Shown: piece by piece, positions 1 through 7,810 of the stretch
Position numbering within the stretch: the first letter of the stretch is position 1
How the letters are laid out: each line of letters starts with the position of its first letter
NCBI GenBank assembly: GCA_035293985.1
Contig: DATGLS010000048.1
Location: 434,001 to 498,000, forward strand
Direction: 5' to 3'
DNA length: 64,000 nt
DNA from: JAVDCA01 sp035293985
Lineage (GTDB): Bacteria > Pseudomonadota > Alphaproteobacteria > Rhizobiales > Xanthobacteraceae
Notes under the pieces: generated by a model
What the model was told of the DNA's origin: nothing
Databases searched by the model: none
What the model saw: only the letters and a program-made list of their open reading frames with translations
Made by a program: the position numbers and the translations under genes

Positions 1-34
1 CGCTGTCGACATCCAATACTTCCAACCGTGCCAT
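1..34 (-). CDS. Start of a leftward gene cut by the window edge
   Basis: An ATG on the minus strand at 34-32 opens a frame that reads MARLEVLDVDS before the window ends. A good Shine-Dalgarno (GGGGAGG on the minus strand, about 35-46) sits 5-7 bases upstream, which supports a real start. Eleven residues are too few to identify the product. Confidence 0.55.
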   Translation of the reverse strand, partial: MARLEVLDVDS

Positions 35-458
35 TCTGGCCTCCCCTTCTGACCCGCGCGCCGGATGACGCCATCCGACCCGCTCCCCGTGTTTCGATTT
101 GGTTCCCCTGGTCCGATCAAGGATCGAACGGGCGCATTTGTGCGCGTAAAGTTTGAATCTCGCTTTAAGCGATGCGATGAATCGAAGATGAACGCTTCGA
201 CTTGACGGCGTCGCGGCAAGCTTGCGTTAAGCACGCAAGTGCCGGTGCGATCGCGCCTTCACTGTGCCTTCAACACTGCGCTAACCGTCACGATTTGGCC
301 GCCGCTAACTATCCGGATGGCGAACCGTAATCGAGGAAGCCCGCGCCCGCCAACCGTGCGCCACGATCGCGCGATTCAATCGGCCGGCGATCTGCCCTAA
401 CATCCGCGCGCCGCGCGATTCGCGCGGTTCCTTCGACCTCGACCGGTGCGATGCCGCG
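35..458. other. Divergent intergenic region with a small dyad
   Basis: This region separates the leftward partial gene from the rightward transglutaminase-like gene, so it should carry both promoters. A perfect 7-bp inverted repeat, CTTGCGT-TAAGC-ACGCAAG, lies at 221-239 and could be an operator. A TTGACG hexamer at about 202 lacks a convincing -10 partner. I see no gene here. Confidence 0.4.
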
Positions 459-1160
459 ATGCCCGAGAATTATACCAAGCGAATCCGCTCCGTCCTGAGC
501 GCAAGCGAGGCGAAGCTCTTCCGCACGCTCACCTCGCCGGCGAAGATCCAGGACTTCATCGACACGCTGCCGGTCAACATGGAGCTCGAGGCGAGCACCT
601 ACATGTCGCCGCGTCGCGTGCTCGCGGCCGGGCGCGCCCACTGCTTCGAAGGCGCCCTGCTCGCCGCGGCCGCGCTCGCGTTTCACGGCGAGCGGCCGCT
701 GCTGCTCGACTTCCAGGCCGCTTACGACGATGAGGATCACGTGGTCGCACTCTTCTGCCAGAACGGCCATTGGGGCGCGATCAGCAAGACGAACCACCCC
801 GGGCTGCGCTACCGCGACGCGATCCACGATTCCCCGCGCAGCCTCGCGGCGTCCTACTTCCACGAATATTACATGTGGGACGGACGCAAATCGCTGCGCT
901 TTTTCTCCCGGCCGTTCGACCTGACCCGTTATGCGCCCGCGACCTGGGTCACGGCGTCGGAAGAGCTCGACTGGCTCGTCGACGCGCTCGATGCGTCCGC
1001 GCATGCGCCGATCATTCCCAAGGGCAACCTGCGCAAGCTGCGCCCCGCCTCGCCGTTCGAGTTGCATGCGAGCGCCGCGGTCGAATGGCGCAAGGACGGG
1101 CGGCGAACGCCGATCACGCTGCGCAAGTCGGGCGACCACGCCGCCGGCAGCGGCTCCTGA
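459..1160 (+). CDS. Transglutaminase-like protein, 233 aa, function unknown
   Basis: The centre of the protein has the order expected of the transglutaminase-like papain fold. A cysteine sits at the start of a hydrophobic helix (AHCFEGALLAAAAL, Cys62), a histidine lies in a strand (DEDHVVALF, His95), and a polar pair follows (GAISKTNH, about residues 108-114) that could give the third catalytic residue. There is no signal peptide or membrane segment, so it is probably cytoplasmic. The C-terminal 60 residues are basic and lower in complexity. It stands alone between a divergent partial gene and a gene-poor stretch, so context gives no substrate. The fold is inferred from residue order; peptidase, amidase or non-catalytic roles are all possible. 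Confidence 0.7.
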   Translation: MPENYTKRIRSVLSASEAKLFRTLTSPAKIQDFIDTLPVNMELEASTYMSPRRVLAAGRAHCFEGALLAAAALAFHGERPLLLDFQAAYDDEDHVVALFCQNGHWGAISKTNHPGLRYRDAIHDSPRSLAASYFHEYYMWDGRKSLRFFSRPFDLTRYAPATWVTASEELDWLVDALDASAHAPIIPKGNLRKLRPASPFELHASAAVEWRKDGRRTPITLRKSGDHAAGSGS

Positions 1161-1527
1161 ATTCATCGAACGGGTTCAGGACGACACCCCTCCGGATCGG
1201 AGCAGCCGCGGCGCCACGGCAATCCGTCAATATCAGATCAAATTCACGCAGAGACAAAAATGCCGAGGGCGTCGGCGAGCTGAGGATGAACCCGTTCGGC
1301 GCATGATCCGCCGACGGCGAGGTGCGGTATCTCTCCCACCTCAGGTCCCGCTCGCCCCGCTGAACGGCCAGCGCTCGGGATGTTCAAGCCTCGATCTCGC
1401 CAACGCCCTCGATGTTCCGATCCGCTGTGTGCATCGCGATCGCGTCGCGATCAAAGATGCCTCAAGGCCGGATCAGCCGAAGAAGTCTTCGACGCGCGGC
1501 CGAAGACTCCGAAGCGACGAATCAGAA
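1161..1527. other. Intergenic stretch without a recognised gene
   Basis: Open frames here are short and show no family motif. The stretch holds a compact inverted repeat GATCGCG-T-CGCGATC at 1438-1452 and, at its right end, the hairpin at 1484-1508. It lies downstream of both the rightward transglutaminase-like gene and the leftward lysine-rich micro-ORF, so it is a convergent 3' region. Confidence 0.5.
1484..1508 (-). terminator. Hairpin downstream of the lysine-rich micro-ORF
   Basis: AGTCTTCG and CGAAGACT form a perfect 8-bp stem with a 9-base loop, about 20 bases past the stop of the minus-strand micro-ORF. The following bases are only weakly U-rich, so it may be an imperfect terminator or a 3'-end stabilising stem. 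Confidence 0.4.
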
Positions 1528-1584
1528 TCAGAGCTTCTTCTTCGCCTTCTTCGCCTTCTTCGCTTTCTTTGCCTTCTTCGCCAT
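1528..1584 (-). CDS. 18-residue Lys/Ala micro-protein, (KKA) repeat
   Basis: The minus strand reads M-A-K-K repeated as KKA to a terminal KKKL and then TGA: 18 residues, 11 of them lysine. A strong Shine-Dalgarno (AGGAGGG, about 1588-1594) lies four to five bases before the ATG, which is why I call it translated despite its size. The sequence resembles the tail of histone H1-like or HU-like proteins, so binding to DNA, RNA or acidic surfaces is plausible, but that is inference. A perfect 9-bp dyad (1620-1652) lies in the presumed leader and a hairpin (1484-1508) follows the stop, so it may be a self-contained unit. The alternative is a low-complexity leader peptide or chance. Confidence 0.5.
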   Translation of the reverse strand: MAKKAKKAKKAKKAKKKL

Positions 1585-1619
1585 GCTGCCCTCCTAGCTC
1601 ATGAGTGGTGGCGATTTCG

Positions 1620-1652
1620 ATATGTGCATGAGCGACTCGCCCGTGCACATAT
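1620..1652. promoter_or_regulatory. 9-bp dyad upstream of the micro-ORF
   Basis: ATATGTGCA (1620-1628) and TGCACATAT (1644-1652) are perfect inverted arms around a 15-base spacer. It lies 36-68 bases before the micro-ORF start, in its presumed leader or promoter. As DNA it could be an operator; as RNA a leader hairpin. Confidence 0.4.
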
Positions 1653-2288
1653 TTGCATCTACAACAATGCAATGAAAAAGAACACTGTGGCGCGTTAAGG
1701 AAGCGTTGACGTGCGTGGCACGCGCGAGCAACGCGACGCGTGATGCTGCGAACATCTTGTCAAGTTGCTCGAACTATTCAGCCGCGCTCGATTTTTCTTC
1801 ACGCATTTTTCGTCGGTGCAAAAAACCCTTGAAAAATGCGGATTTCTTGCATGTTCGACGCGTGCGCACGTGAACGGATCGCGGCTGCGTTTGCTTCGCT
1901 CGACACGATCATTCGACGCGGCGGAATCGTCCGATGATCGGCGTGAATCGGCGGCAAAATTTTTTTTGGATAACATCATCGAATCGCACCTCGATCGCGC
2001 CGTCGAGGATCGGAATCGAGCGAATCGGTCGCCAACCGATTCGCTATGAGACGCCGCGTGCGAGCAGCGAGGAGCAATGAGTCGCCCCCGCGACGGCGCG
2101 TCGGCCTCGAGTGGCGGCGACCGAGCGAGCGAGCATGCCATTGGACATCACGATCGACGCACGCGGCCTCCGTTGGTCGTCGAGCCGAGGTGAATGGCAG
2201 GATGGACAGCGGCGCGTCAGCGGCGGCGGCGAGGTTCAAGCTGCGTTGGTGATCCAGGCGACGCGCGCCGACGTAGCTGCCGCCCGCG
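1653..2288. other. Gene-poor stretch between micro-ORF and gatB
   Basis: About 630 bp with locally lower GC (runs such as AAAAAACCC and AAAATTTTTTTT) and no open frame with family motifs; the frames present are arginine/serine-rich shadows. A perfect 9-bp hairpin CGAATCGGT-CGCCA-ACCGATTCG lies at 2021-2043. A CtrA-like near match TTAA-N7-TTGA sits at 1695-1709. It may contain an RNA or the control region of the micro-ORF; I cannot identify one. Confidence 0.4.
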
Positions 2289-3776
2289 TCAGCCGATGCC
2301 CAGCTTGCGCTTGAGCAGGTCGTTGACGGCTTGCGGGTTCGCCTTGCCGCCCGACGCCTTCATCACCTGGCCGACGAACCACCCGATCGCCTTGGGGTTG
2401 GTCCGCGCGTCCGCCACCTTGTCGGGGTTCCGGCCGACGATGTCGTCGACCACCTTCTCGATCGCGACCAGATCCGTCACCTGCTTCATGCCGCGCGCCT
2501 CGACGATGGCGGCCGGGTCGCCGCCTTCGGTCCACACGATCTCGAACAGGTCCTTGGCGATCTTGCCGGAAATCGTGCCCTGCGCGATCAGGTCGAGGAT
2601 CGCGCCGAGTTGCACGGCGGACACCGGCGAGGCGGCGATCTCGCGGCCCTCCCGGTTCAACCGGCCGAACAGCTCGTTGATGACCCAGTTGGCCGCCGCC
2701 TTGGCGTCGCGGCTCGATCCGTCCGGCTTCTTGACCACGCTTTCGAAGTAGTCCGCGCTGGTCCGCTCGGCGACGAGCACGTCCGCGTCGTAACCCGTGA
2801 GGGCGAAGTCGCGCATGAAGCGCGCCTTCTTCTCGTCGGGCAGCTCGGGCAGCGCCCGCCGGAGCGCATCGACGTAATCTCGGGTCAACTCCAATGGCAG
2901 CAGGTCCGGGTCGGGGAAGTAGCGGTAGTCGTGCGCCTCTTCCTTGGTGCGCATCGGGCGCGTGACGCCCTTGGCGGGGTCGAACAGCCGCGTCTCCTGC
3001 TCGATCGTGCCGCCATCCTCGATGACGTCGATCTGGCGGCGCGCCTCGGAGTCGATCGCCTGGCCGATGAAGCGGATCGAGTTCACGTTCTTGATCTCGC
3101 AACGCGTGCCAAGCTCGGCGCCGGGACGGCGCACCGACACGTTCACGTCGGCGCGCAGGTTGCCCTTCTCCATGTCGCCGTCGCAGGTGCCGAGATAGCG
3201 CAGAATGCTGCGCACCTTCGCCACATAGGCCTTCGCCTCCTCGGACGAGCGGATGTCCGGCTTCGACACGATCTCCATCAGGGCGACGCCGGAGCGATTG
3301 AGGTCGACATAGGAGAGCGAGGGATGCTGATCGTGCACCGACTTGCCGGCGTCCTGCTCGAGATGCAGCCGCTCGATCCCGATCCGCACGGTCTCGCCGT
3401 CCGCCATGTCGACCACGACCTCGCCCTCGCCGACGACCGGCGACTTGTACTGGCTGATCTGGTAGCCCTGCGGCAGGTCGGGGTAGAAATAGTTCTTGCG
3501 GTCGAACACCGATCGCAGGTTGATCTTCGCCTTGAGGCCGAGGCCGCTGCGCACCGCCTGCGCGACGCATTCCTCGTTGATGACCGGCAGCATGCCCGGC
3601 ATCGCGGCATCGACCAGGGACACGTGCGAATTCGGCTCGCCGCCGAACTCGGTCGAGGCTCCGGAAAAGAGCTTCGAGCGCGACGTCACCTGGGCATGGA
3701 TTTCCATGCCGACGACCACCTCCCAGTCGCCGGTCGCGCCTTTGATGAGCTTCGATGCCTTGGCAGGTGCGTCCAT
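2289..3776 (-). CDS. gatB: Asp-tRNA(Asn)/Glu-tRNA(Gln) amidotransferase subunit B
   Basis: GatB binds the mischarged tRNA and activates its Glu or Asp side chain with ATP; ammonia comes from GatA. The protein starts with the typical alphaproteobacterial segment (WEVVVGMEIHAQV near residue 18), has the family signature around LHLEQDAGKS and DLNRSGVALMEIVSKPDI, the tRNA-facing region HDYRYFPDPDLLPLE, and a C-terminal YqeY-like tail ending ANPQAVNDLLKRKLGIG. At 495 aa from ATG 3776 it matches the usual length; an in-frame TTG at 3833 would add 19 residues but is less likely. gatA lies 1.3 kb upstream with a 98-aa gene and an opposing hydrolase between, so gatB is probably not in one transcript with gatA. 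Confidence 0.97.
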   Translation of the reverse strand: MDAPAKASKLIKGATGDWEVVVGMEIHAQVTSRSKLFSGASTEFGGEPNSHVSLVDAAMPGMLPVINEECVAQAVRSGLGLKAKINLRSVFDRKNYFYPDLPQGYQISQYKSPVVGEGEVVVDMADGETVRIGIERLHLEQDAGKSVHDQHPSLSYVDLNRSGVALMEIVSKPDIRSSEEAKAYVAKVRSILRYLGTCDGDMEKGNLRADVNVSVRRPGAELGTRCEIKNVNSIRFIGQAIDSEARRQIDVIEDGGTIEQETRLFDPAKGVTRPMRTKEEAHDYRYFPDPDLLPLELTRDYVDALRRALPELPDEKKARFMRDFALTGYDADVLVAERTSADYFESVVKKPDGSSRDAKAAANWVINELFGRLNREGREIAASPVSAVQLGAILDLIAQGTISGKIAKDLFEIVWTEGGDPAAIVEARGMKQVTDLVAIEKVVDDIVGRNPDKVADARTNPKAIGWFVGQVMKASGGKANPQAVNDLLKRKLGIG

Positions 3777-3851
3777 GGGTCGTCCAACGCCGATATCGAG
3801 GCATGAGATAGAGGAGGAGATCGGGCGCGGCAACCGCCCCGCGTCCCCGCC

Positions 3852-4148
3852 TCAGCCCGCATCGCCGAGCAGTACCGTCACGATCGCCTGCCATTCGGCA
3901 TCGAGCGTGCTCGACGCGACCGGCCTCTTCGCCTGACGATACCAGTAGGCGGCATTGCCAGCGTCGCCCTCGACCCGGTGCAGGTGGGCATGCACCCAGG
4001 CGGCATCGCGGCTGTCTTCCTTCATCACGATGGTGTGCGCCTGCTCCCAGTCGTCCTTCTTCGCCCACCACAGCGCGGTGACGGCCGGCGCAAGGTCGCG
4101 TGGCGGCGTCTTGCTCTTGAGGCTTTGCTCGAATTCCGCGAGGGTCAT
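3852..4148 (-). CDS. Conserved 98-aa hypothetical protein
   Basis: A small soluble protein rich in Trp and His, with the blocks WAKKDDWEQAH and VHAHLHRVEGDAGNAAYWYRQA. The helical spacing resembles one or two TPR/Sel1-like hairpins, but there is no clear repeat. It lies 75 bases upstream of gatB on the same strand, so the two may be cotranscribed. I do not know its function; similar small proteins occur beside gatB in related Hyphomicrobiales as far as I recall. Confidence 0.75.
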   Translation of the reverse strand: MTLAEFEQSLKSKTPPRDLAPAVTALWWAKKDDWEQAHTIVMKEDSRDAAWVHAHLHRVEGDAGNAAYWYRQAKRPVASSTLDAEWQAIVTVLLGDAG

Positions 4149-4200
4149 GGCACGCCTGATCCCATAGCCAAGCCGCTTGGATTACATAGGAGCCGATGCC

Positions 4201-5100
4201 ATGACCGCAACAGTTCGGCACGCGGCGACGTCCGTCCTCGACATCGTCTACGAAGACAGTGGACCCGGAAACGGGGAGCCGGTCTTCCTCATGCATGGCT
4301 GGCCGTACGGTCCGCGTGTCTACGACGCGGTCGTTCCCCGGCTCATCGATGCCGGCTGCCGCACGATCGTGCCCTACCTGCGCGGCTTCGGGCCGACCCG
4401 CTTTCTCAGCCCCGGCACGCCGCGGTCCGGGCAACAGGCTGCGCTCGGCGACGACCTGCGGCAGCTGATGGATGCGCTCGACATCAAGCAGGCCGTGCTG
4501 GTCGGCTACGATTGGGGTGGGCGCGCGTCGTGCGTTGCCGCAGCGCTCTGGCCCGAGCGCGTGCGCGCCCTCGTCACGGGCGACGGGTACAACATTCACA
4601 ACGTTGCGAATTCCGCCACACCCGCCGCGCCCGAGCAGGAGCTGCGCCAGTGGTACCAATATTACTTTCACCTCGAGCGCGGCCGCGCCGGCCTTGCCGC
4701 CAATCGGCGCGAGATCTGCCGCCTGCTCTGGCGCCTGTGGTCACCGAATTGGGAATTCTCCGAGGAGATCTTCGCGCAGACCGCGACCGCGTGGGACAAC
4801 CCCGACTTCGTCGACGTGACGATTCATTCGTATCGGGTTCGCTACGGCAACGCGGCGGACGATCCTGCGCTCATTCCGCTCGAGCAGGCTCTCGGGGAGC
4901 AGCCGGCGATCTCGGTCCCGACCATTGTTCTGCATGGCGACGCGAACGGCATTGCGCCTGCGATGTCCGACGGCCAACGGCGCCAGTTTCTCGATCTGAT
5001 CGACGAGCGCAGAATTCCGCGCGCCGGCCATAACCTGCCCTCCGAGGCTCCCGACGTCGTGGCTGACGCAGTGCTCGCGCTGCTCAAGACCCTGGGCTGA
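4201..5100 (+). CDS. Alpha/beta hydrolase, epoxide hydrolase/dehalogenase type
   Basis: A soluble 299-aa alpha/beta-hydrolase. The oxyanion-hole motif HGWP is at residues 32-35, and the nucleophile elbow GYDWGG puts Asp at 104, as in epoxide hydrolases and haloalkane or fluoroacetate dehalogenases rather than serine esterases. The acid is probably Asp247 (HGDANG) and the base His277 (AGHNLPSEAPD). The cap region (about 140-215) is Trp- and Arg-rich. I chose ATG 4201 because TAGGAG lies nine bases before it; the in-frame TTG at 4177 has no ribosome site. It runs against gatA (stops 12 bases apart) and diverges from the 98-aa gene, so it interrupts the gat cluster. The substrate is unknown. Confidence 0.9.
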   Translation: MTATVRHAATSVLDIVYEDSGPGNGEPVFLMHGWPYGPRVYDAVVPRLIDAGCRTIVPYLRGFGPTRFLSPGTPRSGQQAALGDDLRQLMDALDIKQAVLVGYDWGGRASCVAAALWPERVRALVTGDGYNIHNVANSATPAAPEQELRQWYQYYFHLERGRAGLAANRREICRLLWRLWSPNWEFSEEIFAQTATAWDNPDFVDVTIHSYRVRYGNAADDPALIPLEQALGEQPAISVPTIVLHGDANGIAPAMSDGQRRQFLDLIDERRIPRAGHNLPSEAPDVVADAVLALLKTLG

Positions 5101-5112
5101 GACCCTCGGGGT

Positions 5113-6594
5113 TCAGGCCGCCCACCAGCGCGCCGGCGCAAAATGCCCGGCGGCCTGCTCGACCACCTCGCCGAGCGAGATCAGCGTCTCCTCGTCGAAC
5201 GGCCGGCCGATCAGCTGCAGGCCGAGCGGGAGCCCCTGCGCGTCGAGACCGCCCGGCACCGCGAGCCCGGGCAGACCCGCCATGTTCACCGTGACGGTGA
5301 AGACGTCGTTCAAATACATCTCGATCGGGTCGGCCTTGGTCTTCTCGCCGATCGCGAAGGCCGCGGACGGCGTCGCCGGCGTGAGCATCGCGTCGATGCC
5401 GGCCGCGAAACAGTCCTCGTAATCCTTCTTGATCAATGTGCGCACCTGCTGCGCCCGCACGTAGTAGGCGTCGTAGTAGCCGGCGGAGAGCACATACGTG
5501 CCGATCATGACGCGCCGGCGCGCCTCCGGCCCAAAACCTTCGGCGCGGGTGCGCTCGTACATGTCGACGACGTCCCGGCCGGGGGTGCGCAGGCCGTAGC
5601 GCACGCCGTCGTAGCGCGCGAGGTTGGACGACGCTTCCGCCGGCGCCACGATGTAATAGGCGGGCAACGCATACTTGGTGTGCGGCAGCGAAACGTCGAC
5701 GATTTGGGCGCCGGCCTCCGCGAGCCATTGCGCGCCGCGCCGCCACAGCGTCTCGATCTCGGCCGCCATGCCGTCGACGCGATACTCCTTCGGGATGCCG
5801 ATCCGCATGCCCTTGATCGACCTGCCGACCGCCGCCTCGTAGTCGGGCACCGGGCGATCGACCGAGGTCGTGTCCTTCGGGTCGTGGCTCGCCATCGAGC
5901 GCAGCAGGATTGCGCAATCGCGCACGGTGCGGCCGAATGGCCCCGCCTGATCGAGCGAGGAGGCGAACGCGACGATGCCCCAGCGCGAGCAGCGCCCATA
6001 GGTCGGCTTGAGCCCGACGATGCCCGTGAACGCGGCCGGTTGGCGGATCGAGCCGCCGGTATCGGTCCCGGTCGCGCCCAGACAGAGCCTCGCCGCGACC
6101 GCCGCAGCCGAGCCGCCCGACGAGCCGCCCGGCACGAGATTTGTGTTCGCACCTTTAGGCCGCCACGGCGAGGCGACCGGGCCGAAATGCGAGGTCTCGT
6201 TCGACGAGCCCATGGCGAACTCGTCGCAATTGAGCTTGCCGAGCATGACGGCGCCGTCGCGCCACAGGTTGGCGGTGACGGTCGACTCGTAGGTCGGCGC
6301 GAAGTCGTCGAGAATGTGCGAGGCTGCGGTCGTGCGCACGCCCTTGGTGGCGAACAGATCCTTGATCCCGAGCGGAATGCCGGCAAGCGGGCCGCCCTCG
6401 CCGCGCGCGATCGCGGCGTCGGCCTCGCGCGCCATTTTGCGCGCAGCTTCCGGCGTCTCCAGCACGAACGCATTGAGCGCGCGCGCCGCCTCGATCGCCG
6501 CGATATGCGCCTCGGTCAGCTCGGCCGCGGAAATCTGCTTCTGACGCAGCAGGTCGCGCGCCTGCGCGAGCGTCAGCGACGTCGGGTCGGTCAT
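5113..6594 (-). CDS. gatA: Asp-tRNA(Asn)/Glu-tRNA(Gln) amidotransferase subunit A
   Basis: GatA is the amidase subunit that releases ammonia from Gln or Asn for GatB. The amidase-signature Ser-cisSer-Lys triad is visible: Lys in GIPLGIKDLF (about residue 77), cis-Ser in GGSSGGSAAAVAA (about 155) and the nucleophile in GTDTGGSIRQPAAF (about 180). Length 493 aa is normal. The ATG (6594) overlaps the stop of the preceding 67-aa gene as ATGA, so translation is probably coupled. GGAG lies about 12 bases upstream within that gene; an in-frame GTG at 6615 is possible. Confidence 0.97.
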   Translation of the reverse strand: MTDPTSLTLAQARDLLRQKQISAAELTEAHIAAIEAARALNAFVLETPEAARKMAREADAAIARGEGGPLAGIPLGIKDLFATKGVRTTAASHILDDFAPTYESTVTANLWRDGAVMLGKLNCDEFAMGSSNETSHFGPVASPWRPKGANTNLVPGGSSGGSAAAVAARLCLGATGTDTGGSIRQPAAFTGIVGLKPTYGRCSRWGIVAFASSLDQAGPFGRTVRDCAILLRSMASHDPKDTTSVDRPVPDYEAAVGRSIKGMRIGIPKEYRVDGMAAEIETLWRRGAQWLAEAGAQIVDVSLPHTKYALPAYYIVAPAEASSNLARYDGVRYGLRTPGRDVVDMYERTRAEGFGPEARRRVMIGTYVLSAGYYDAYYVRAQQVRTLIKKDYEDCFAAGIDAMLTPATPSAAFAIGEKTKADPIEMYLNDVFTVTVNMAGLPGLAVPGGLDAQGLPLGLQLIGRPFDEETLISLGEVVEQAAGHFAPARWWAA

Positions 6595-6794
6595 TCGGAC
6601 GGCGGCTCCTCGCACACGAACGGCGAGGCCGGCGCGGGCTTCTTGGCGGGCGCCATATCCGATGCAGGCTCCGACGTGAGACCCACAGCCGGATCAGCCG
6701 CGTCCGCCGCGGCCTTCTCTTGTCGCTCCTGCCGGGCCACCTGGTCGAGATAGGCGAACCACAGCTCGTCTTCCATCTGGCAGGCCATGCACAT
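6591..6794 (-). CDS. Small cysteine protein MCxxC...FVCE, copy 2
   Basis: A 67-aa protein starting MCMACQMEDELWFAYLD, followed by a charged helix, a Pro/Ala-rich linker, and the tail PFVCEEPPSE. The N-terminal CxxC and the C-terminal FVCE motif are shared with the gene immediately upstream, so the two look like paralogues. Three cysteines in this arrangement suggest metal binding or a redox pair, but nothing proves it. Its start overlaps the upstream stop by one base (TGATG) and its stop overlaps the gatA start by four (ATGA), so it is translationally locked into the gat transcript. Confidence 0.8.
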   Translation of the reverse strand: MCMACQMEDELWFAYLDQVARQERQEKAAADAADPAVGLTSEPASDMAPAKKPAPASPFVCEEPPSE

Positions 6795-7000
6795 CAGATG
6801 ACCTCATCGACCTCTTGGATCGACGTTTGCGGCTCGCAGACGAAGCGCGGCGCCTTGATCGCATACGGGCGTCCGGTGACCAGCCGATCATCGTGGATCG
6901 GCTCGGTCGCCGCCGACGCCGGCGGGCGCCAGCCCCTGCGCTCCATCTTGCCGTAGTAGGCGACGGTCAGCGGCTCGATCTCTTCGCATTCGTCGCACAT
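6794..7000 (-). CDS. Small cysteine protein MCxxC...FVCE, copy 1
   Basis: Read from ATG 7000, a 68-aa protein beginning MCDECEEIEPLTVAYYGKM and ending with RFVCEPQTSIQEVDEVI. It has the same bookends (MC-x2-C and FVCE) as the following gene but a different, basic middle (ERRGWRPPASA, RLVTGRPYAIKAP). I chose 7000 over longer in-frame starts because it puts the MCxxC motif first, as in the neighbour. It lies between gatC and gatA on the same strand. The function is unknown. Confidence 0.75.
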   Translation of the reverse strand: MCDECEEIEPLTVAYYGKMERRGWRPPASAATEPIHDDRLVTGRPYAIKAPRFVCEPQTSIQEVDEVI

Positions 7001-7041
7001 CGATGGGCTCTCTGGCCTTGGCTCTTGGCATGTGGCTCCGG

Positions 7042-7072
7042 ATCCCCGGGCCGGGCCTTGCGCGCCCGGGGA
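7042..7072 (-). terminator. GC-rich hairpin after gatC
   Basis: ATCCCCGGGC (7042-7051) and GCCCGGGGAT (7063-7072) are perfect 10-bp arms, with no U-run after them. Together with the hairpin inside the gatC stop region they should slow or terminate transcription between gatC and the first small cysteine gene. Confidence 0.5.
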
Positions 7073-7073
7073 T

Positions 7074-7105
7074 GGTTGAATGACGCGCACGCGTGTCATT
7101 CAACC
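7074..7105. terminator. 15-bp hairpin overlapping the gatC stop codon
   Basis: GGTTGAATGACGCGC (7074-7088) and GCGTGTCATTCAACC (7091-7105) pair over 15 positions with one G-U type mismatch and a two-base loop. The gatC stop codon lies inside the stem, so the last gatC codons are part of the hairpin. Confidence 0.5.
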
Positions 7106-7383
7106 ACTTTAGGCACGACGAAAAAATGGTCCTCGCGCGTGGGCGCGTTCTTCAGGATATCATCGGCAATCCCGCCGTCCGTCACCGCGTCGGCGCGTTT
7201 TTTCATGGCCATCGGCGTCACCGAGGTCATGGGCTCGACGCCCGCGACGTCGACCTCGTTCAGCTGCTCGACGAAGGCCAGAATGGAATTGAGCTCGCCG
7301 CGCAGGTGCTCGACCTCGGCGTCGGCGACCGCGATCCGGGCAAGGCGCGCAATACGCCGGACGGTGTTGGCATCGACGGACAT
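7096..7383 (-). CDS. gatC: Asp-tRNA(Asn)/Glu-tRNA(Gln) amidotransferase subunit C
   Basis: GatC is the small subunit that wraps around GatA and GatB. The 95-aa protein starts MSVDANTVRRIARLARIAV, continues with the typical helix EVEHLRGELNSILAFVEQL and the loop GVEPMTSVTPM, and ends with REDHFFVVPKVVE. The downstream genes (two cysteine mini-proteins, then gatA) lie beyond two strong hairpins, which may set a lower level for them than for gatC. Longer in-frame starts upstream are arginine-rich and not family-like. Confidence 0.95.
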   Translation of the reverse strand: MSVDANTVRRIARLARIAVADAEVEHLRGELNSILAFVEQLNEVDVAGVEPMTSVTPMAMKKRADAVTDGGIADDILKNAPTREDHFFVVPKVVE

Positions 7384-7520
7384 GAAGCCTCGGACACATC
7401 GGGGGCGAGCCCTATTAGCAGACGCCGGTTTCGCCCGGCAACCACGCCGCCGGAGCGGATGGAACAACTCGTTCAGCCGCGGACTTATCGCAAAAGACGA
7501 GCAACTCGAGGGCTTTGCCC

Positions 7521-7697
7521 ATGGAAAAGCTCCTGTTCGCATGCCCCAAGACCGGTCAGCAGATCGATATCGGGGTCACCACCGAGATCATCACCCTGTT
7601 GCGCATTCGTTCACGGATGGTACGAGCGCGGTGCCCGGCGTGCGGTGAAACGCACGAATGGCCGGTGCGTGATGCGTGGCTGGTGCAGGCAGCATAG
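7521..7697 (+). CDS. Small putative zinc-ribbon protein, 58 aa
   Basis: Starts MEKLLFACPKTGQQIDIGV and carries a second cysteine pair in RARCPACGETHEW. The four metal ligands (ACP... and CPAC, plus His) suggest a zinc-ribbon-like fold. GAGGG precedes the ATG by about nine bases. It diverges from gatC and is followed by other short rightward genes. Similar short proteins are common in Hyphomicrobiales; function unknown. Confidence 0.7.
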   Translation: MEKLLFACPKTGQQIDIGVTTEIITLLRIRSRMVRARCPACGETHEWPVRDAWLVQAA

Positions 7698-7810
7698 CCC
7701 CTCGACATTCTATTATGCTTCGATCAGGGTGAGGGTCCGGGGCGGATGGAACTGGTTCCATCCGGCGGGCGTTTCTCGACCCGCCCGTCAACGAGGCTGG
7801 GGATCCCTCC

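Noticed and set aside
1451..1672. Glu-rich and Phe-rich frames over the (KKA) micro-ORF
   Set aside because: They are the other readings of the AAGAAGGCG repeat; only the Lys/Ala frame has a well-placed ribosome site.
1765..2049. Rightward 94-codon frame in the gene-poor stretch
   Set aside because: No ribosome site, no motif, and composition does not match the coding bias of neighbours.
2236..4671. 811-residue frame opposite phase to gatB
   Set aside because: gatB in this region is certain from conserved motifs; the other frame is a low-complexity shadow.
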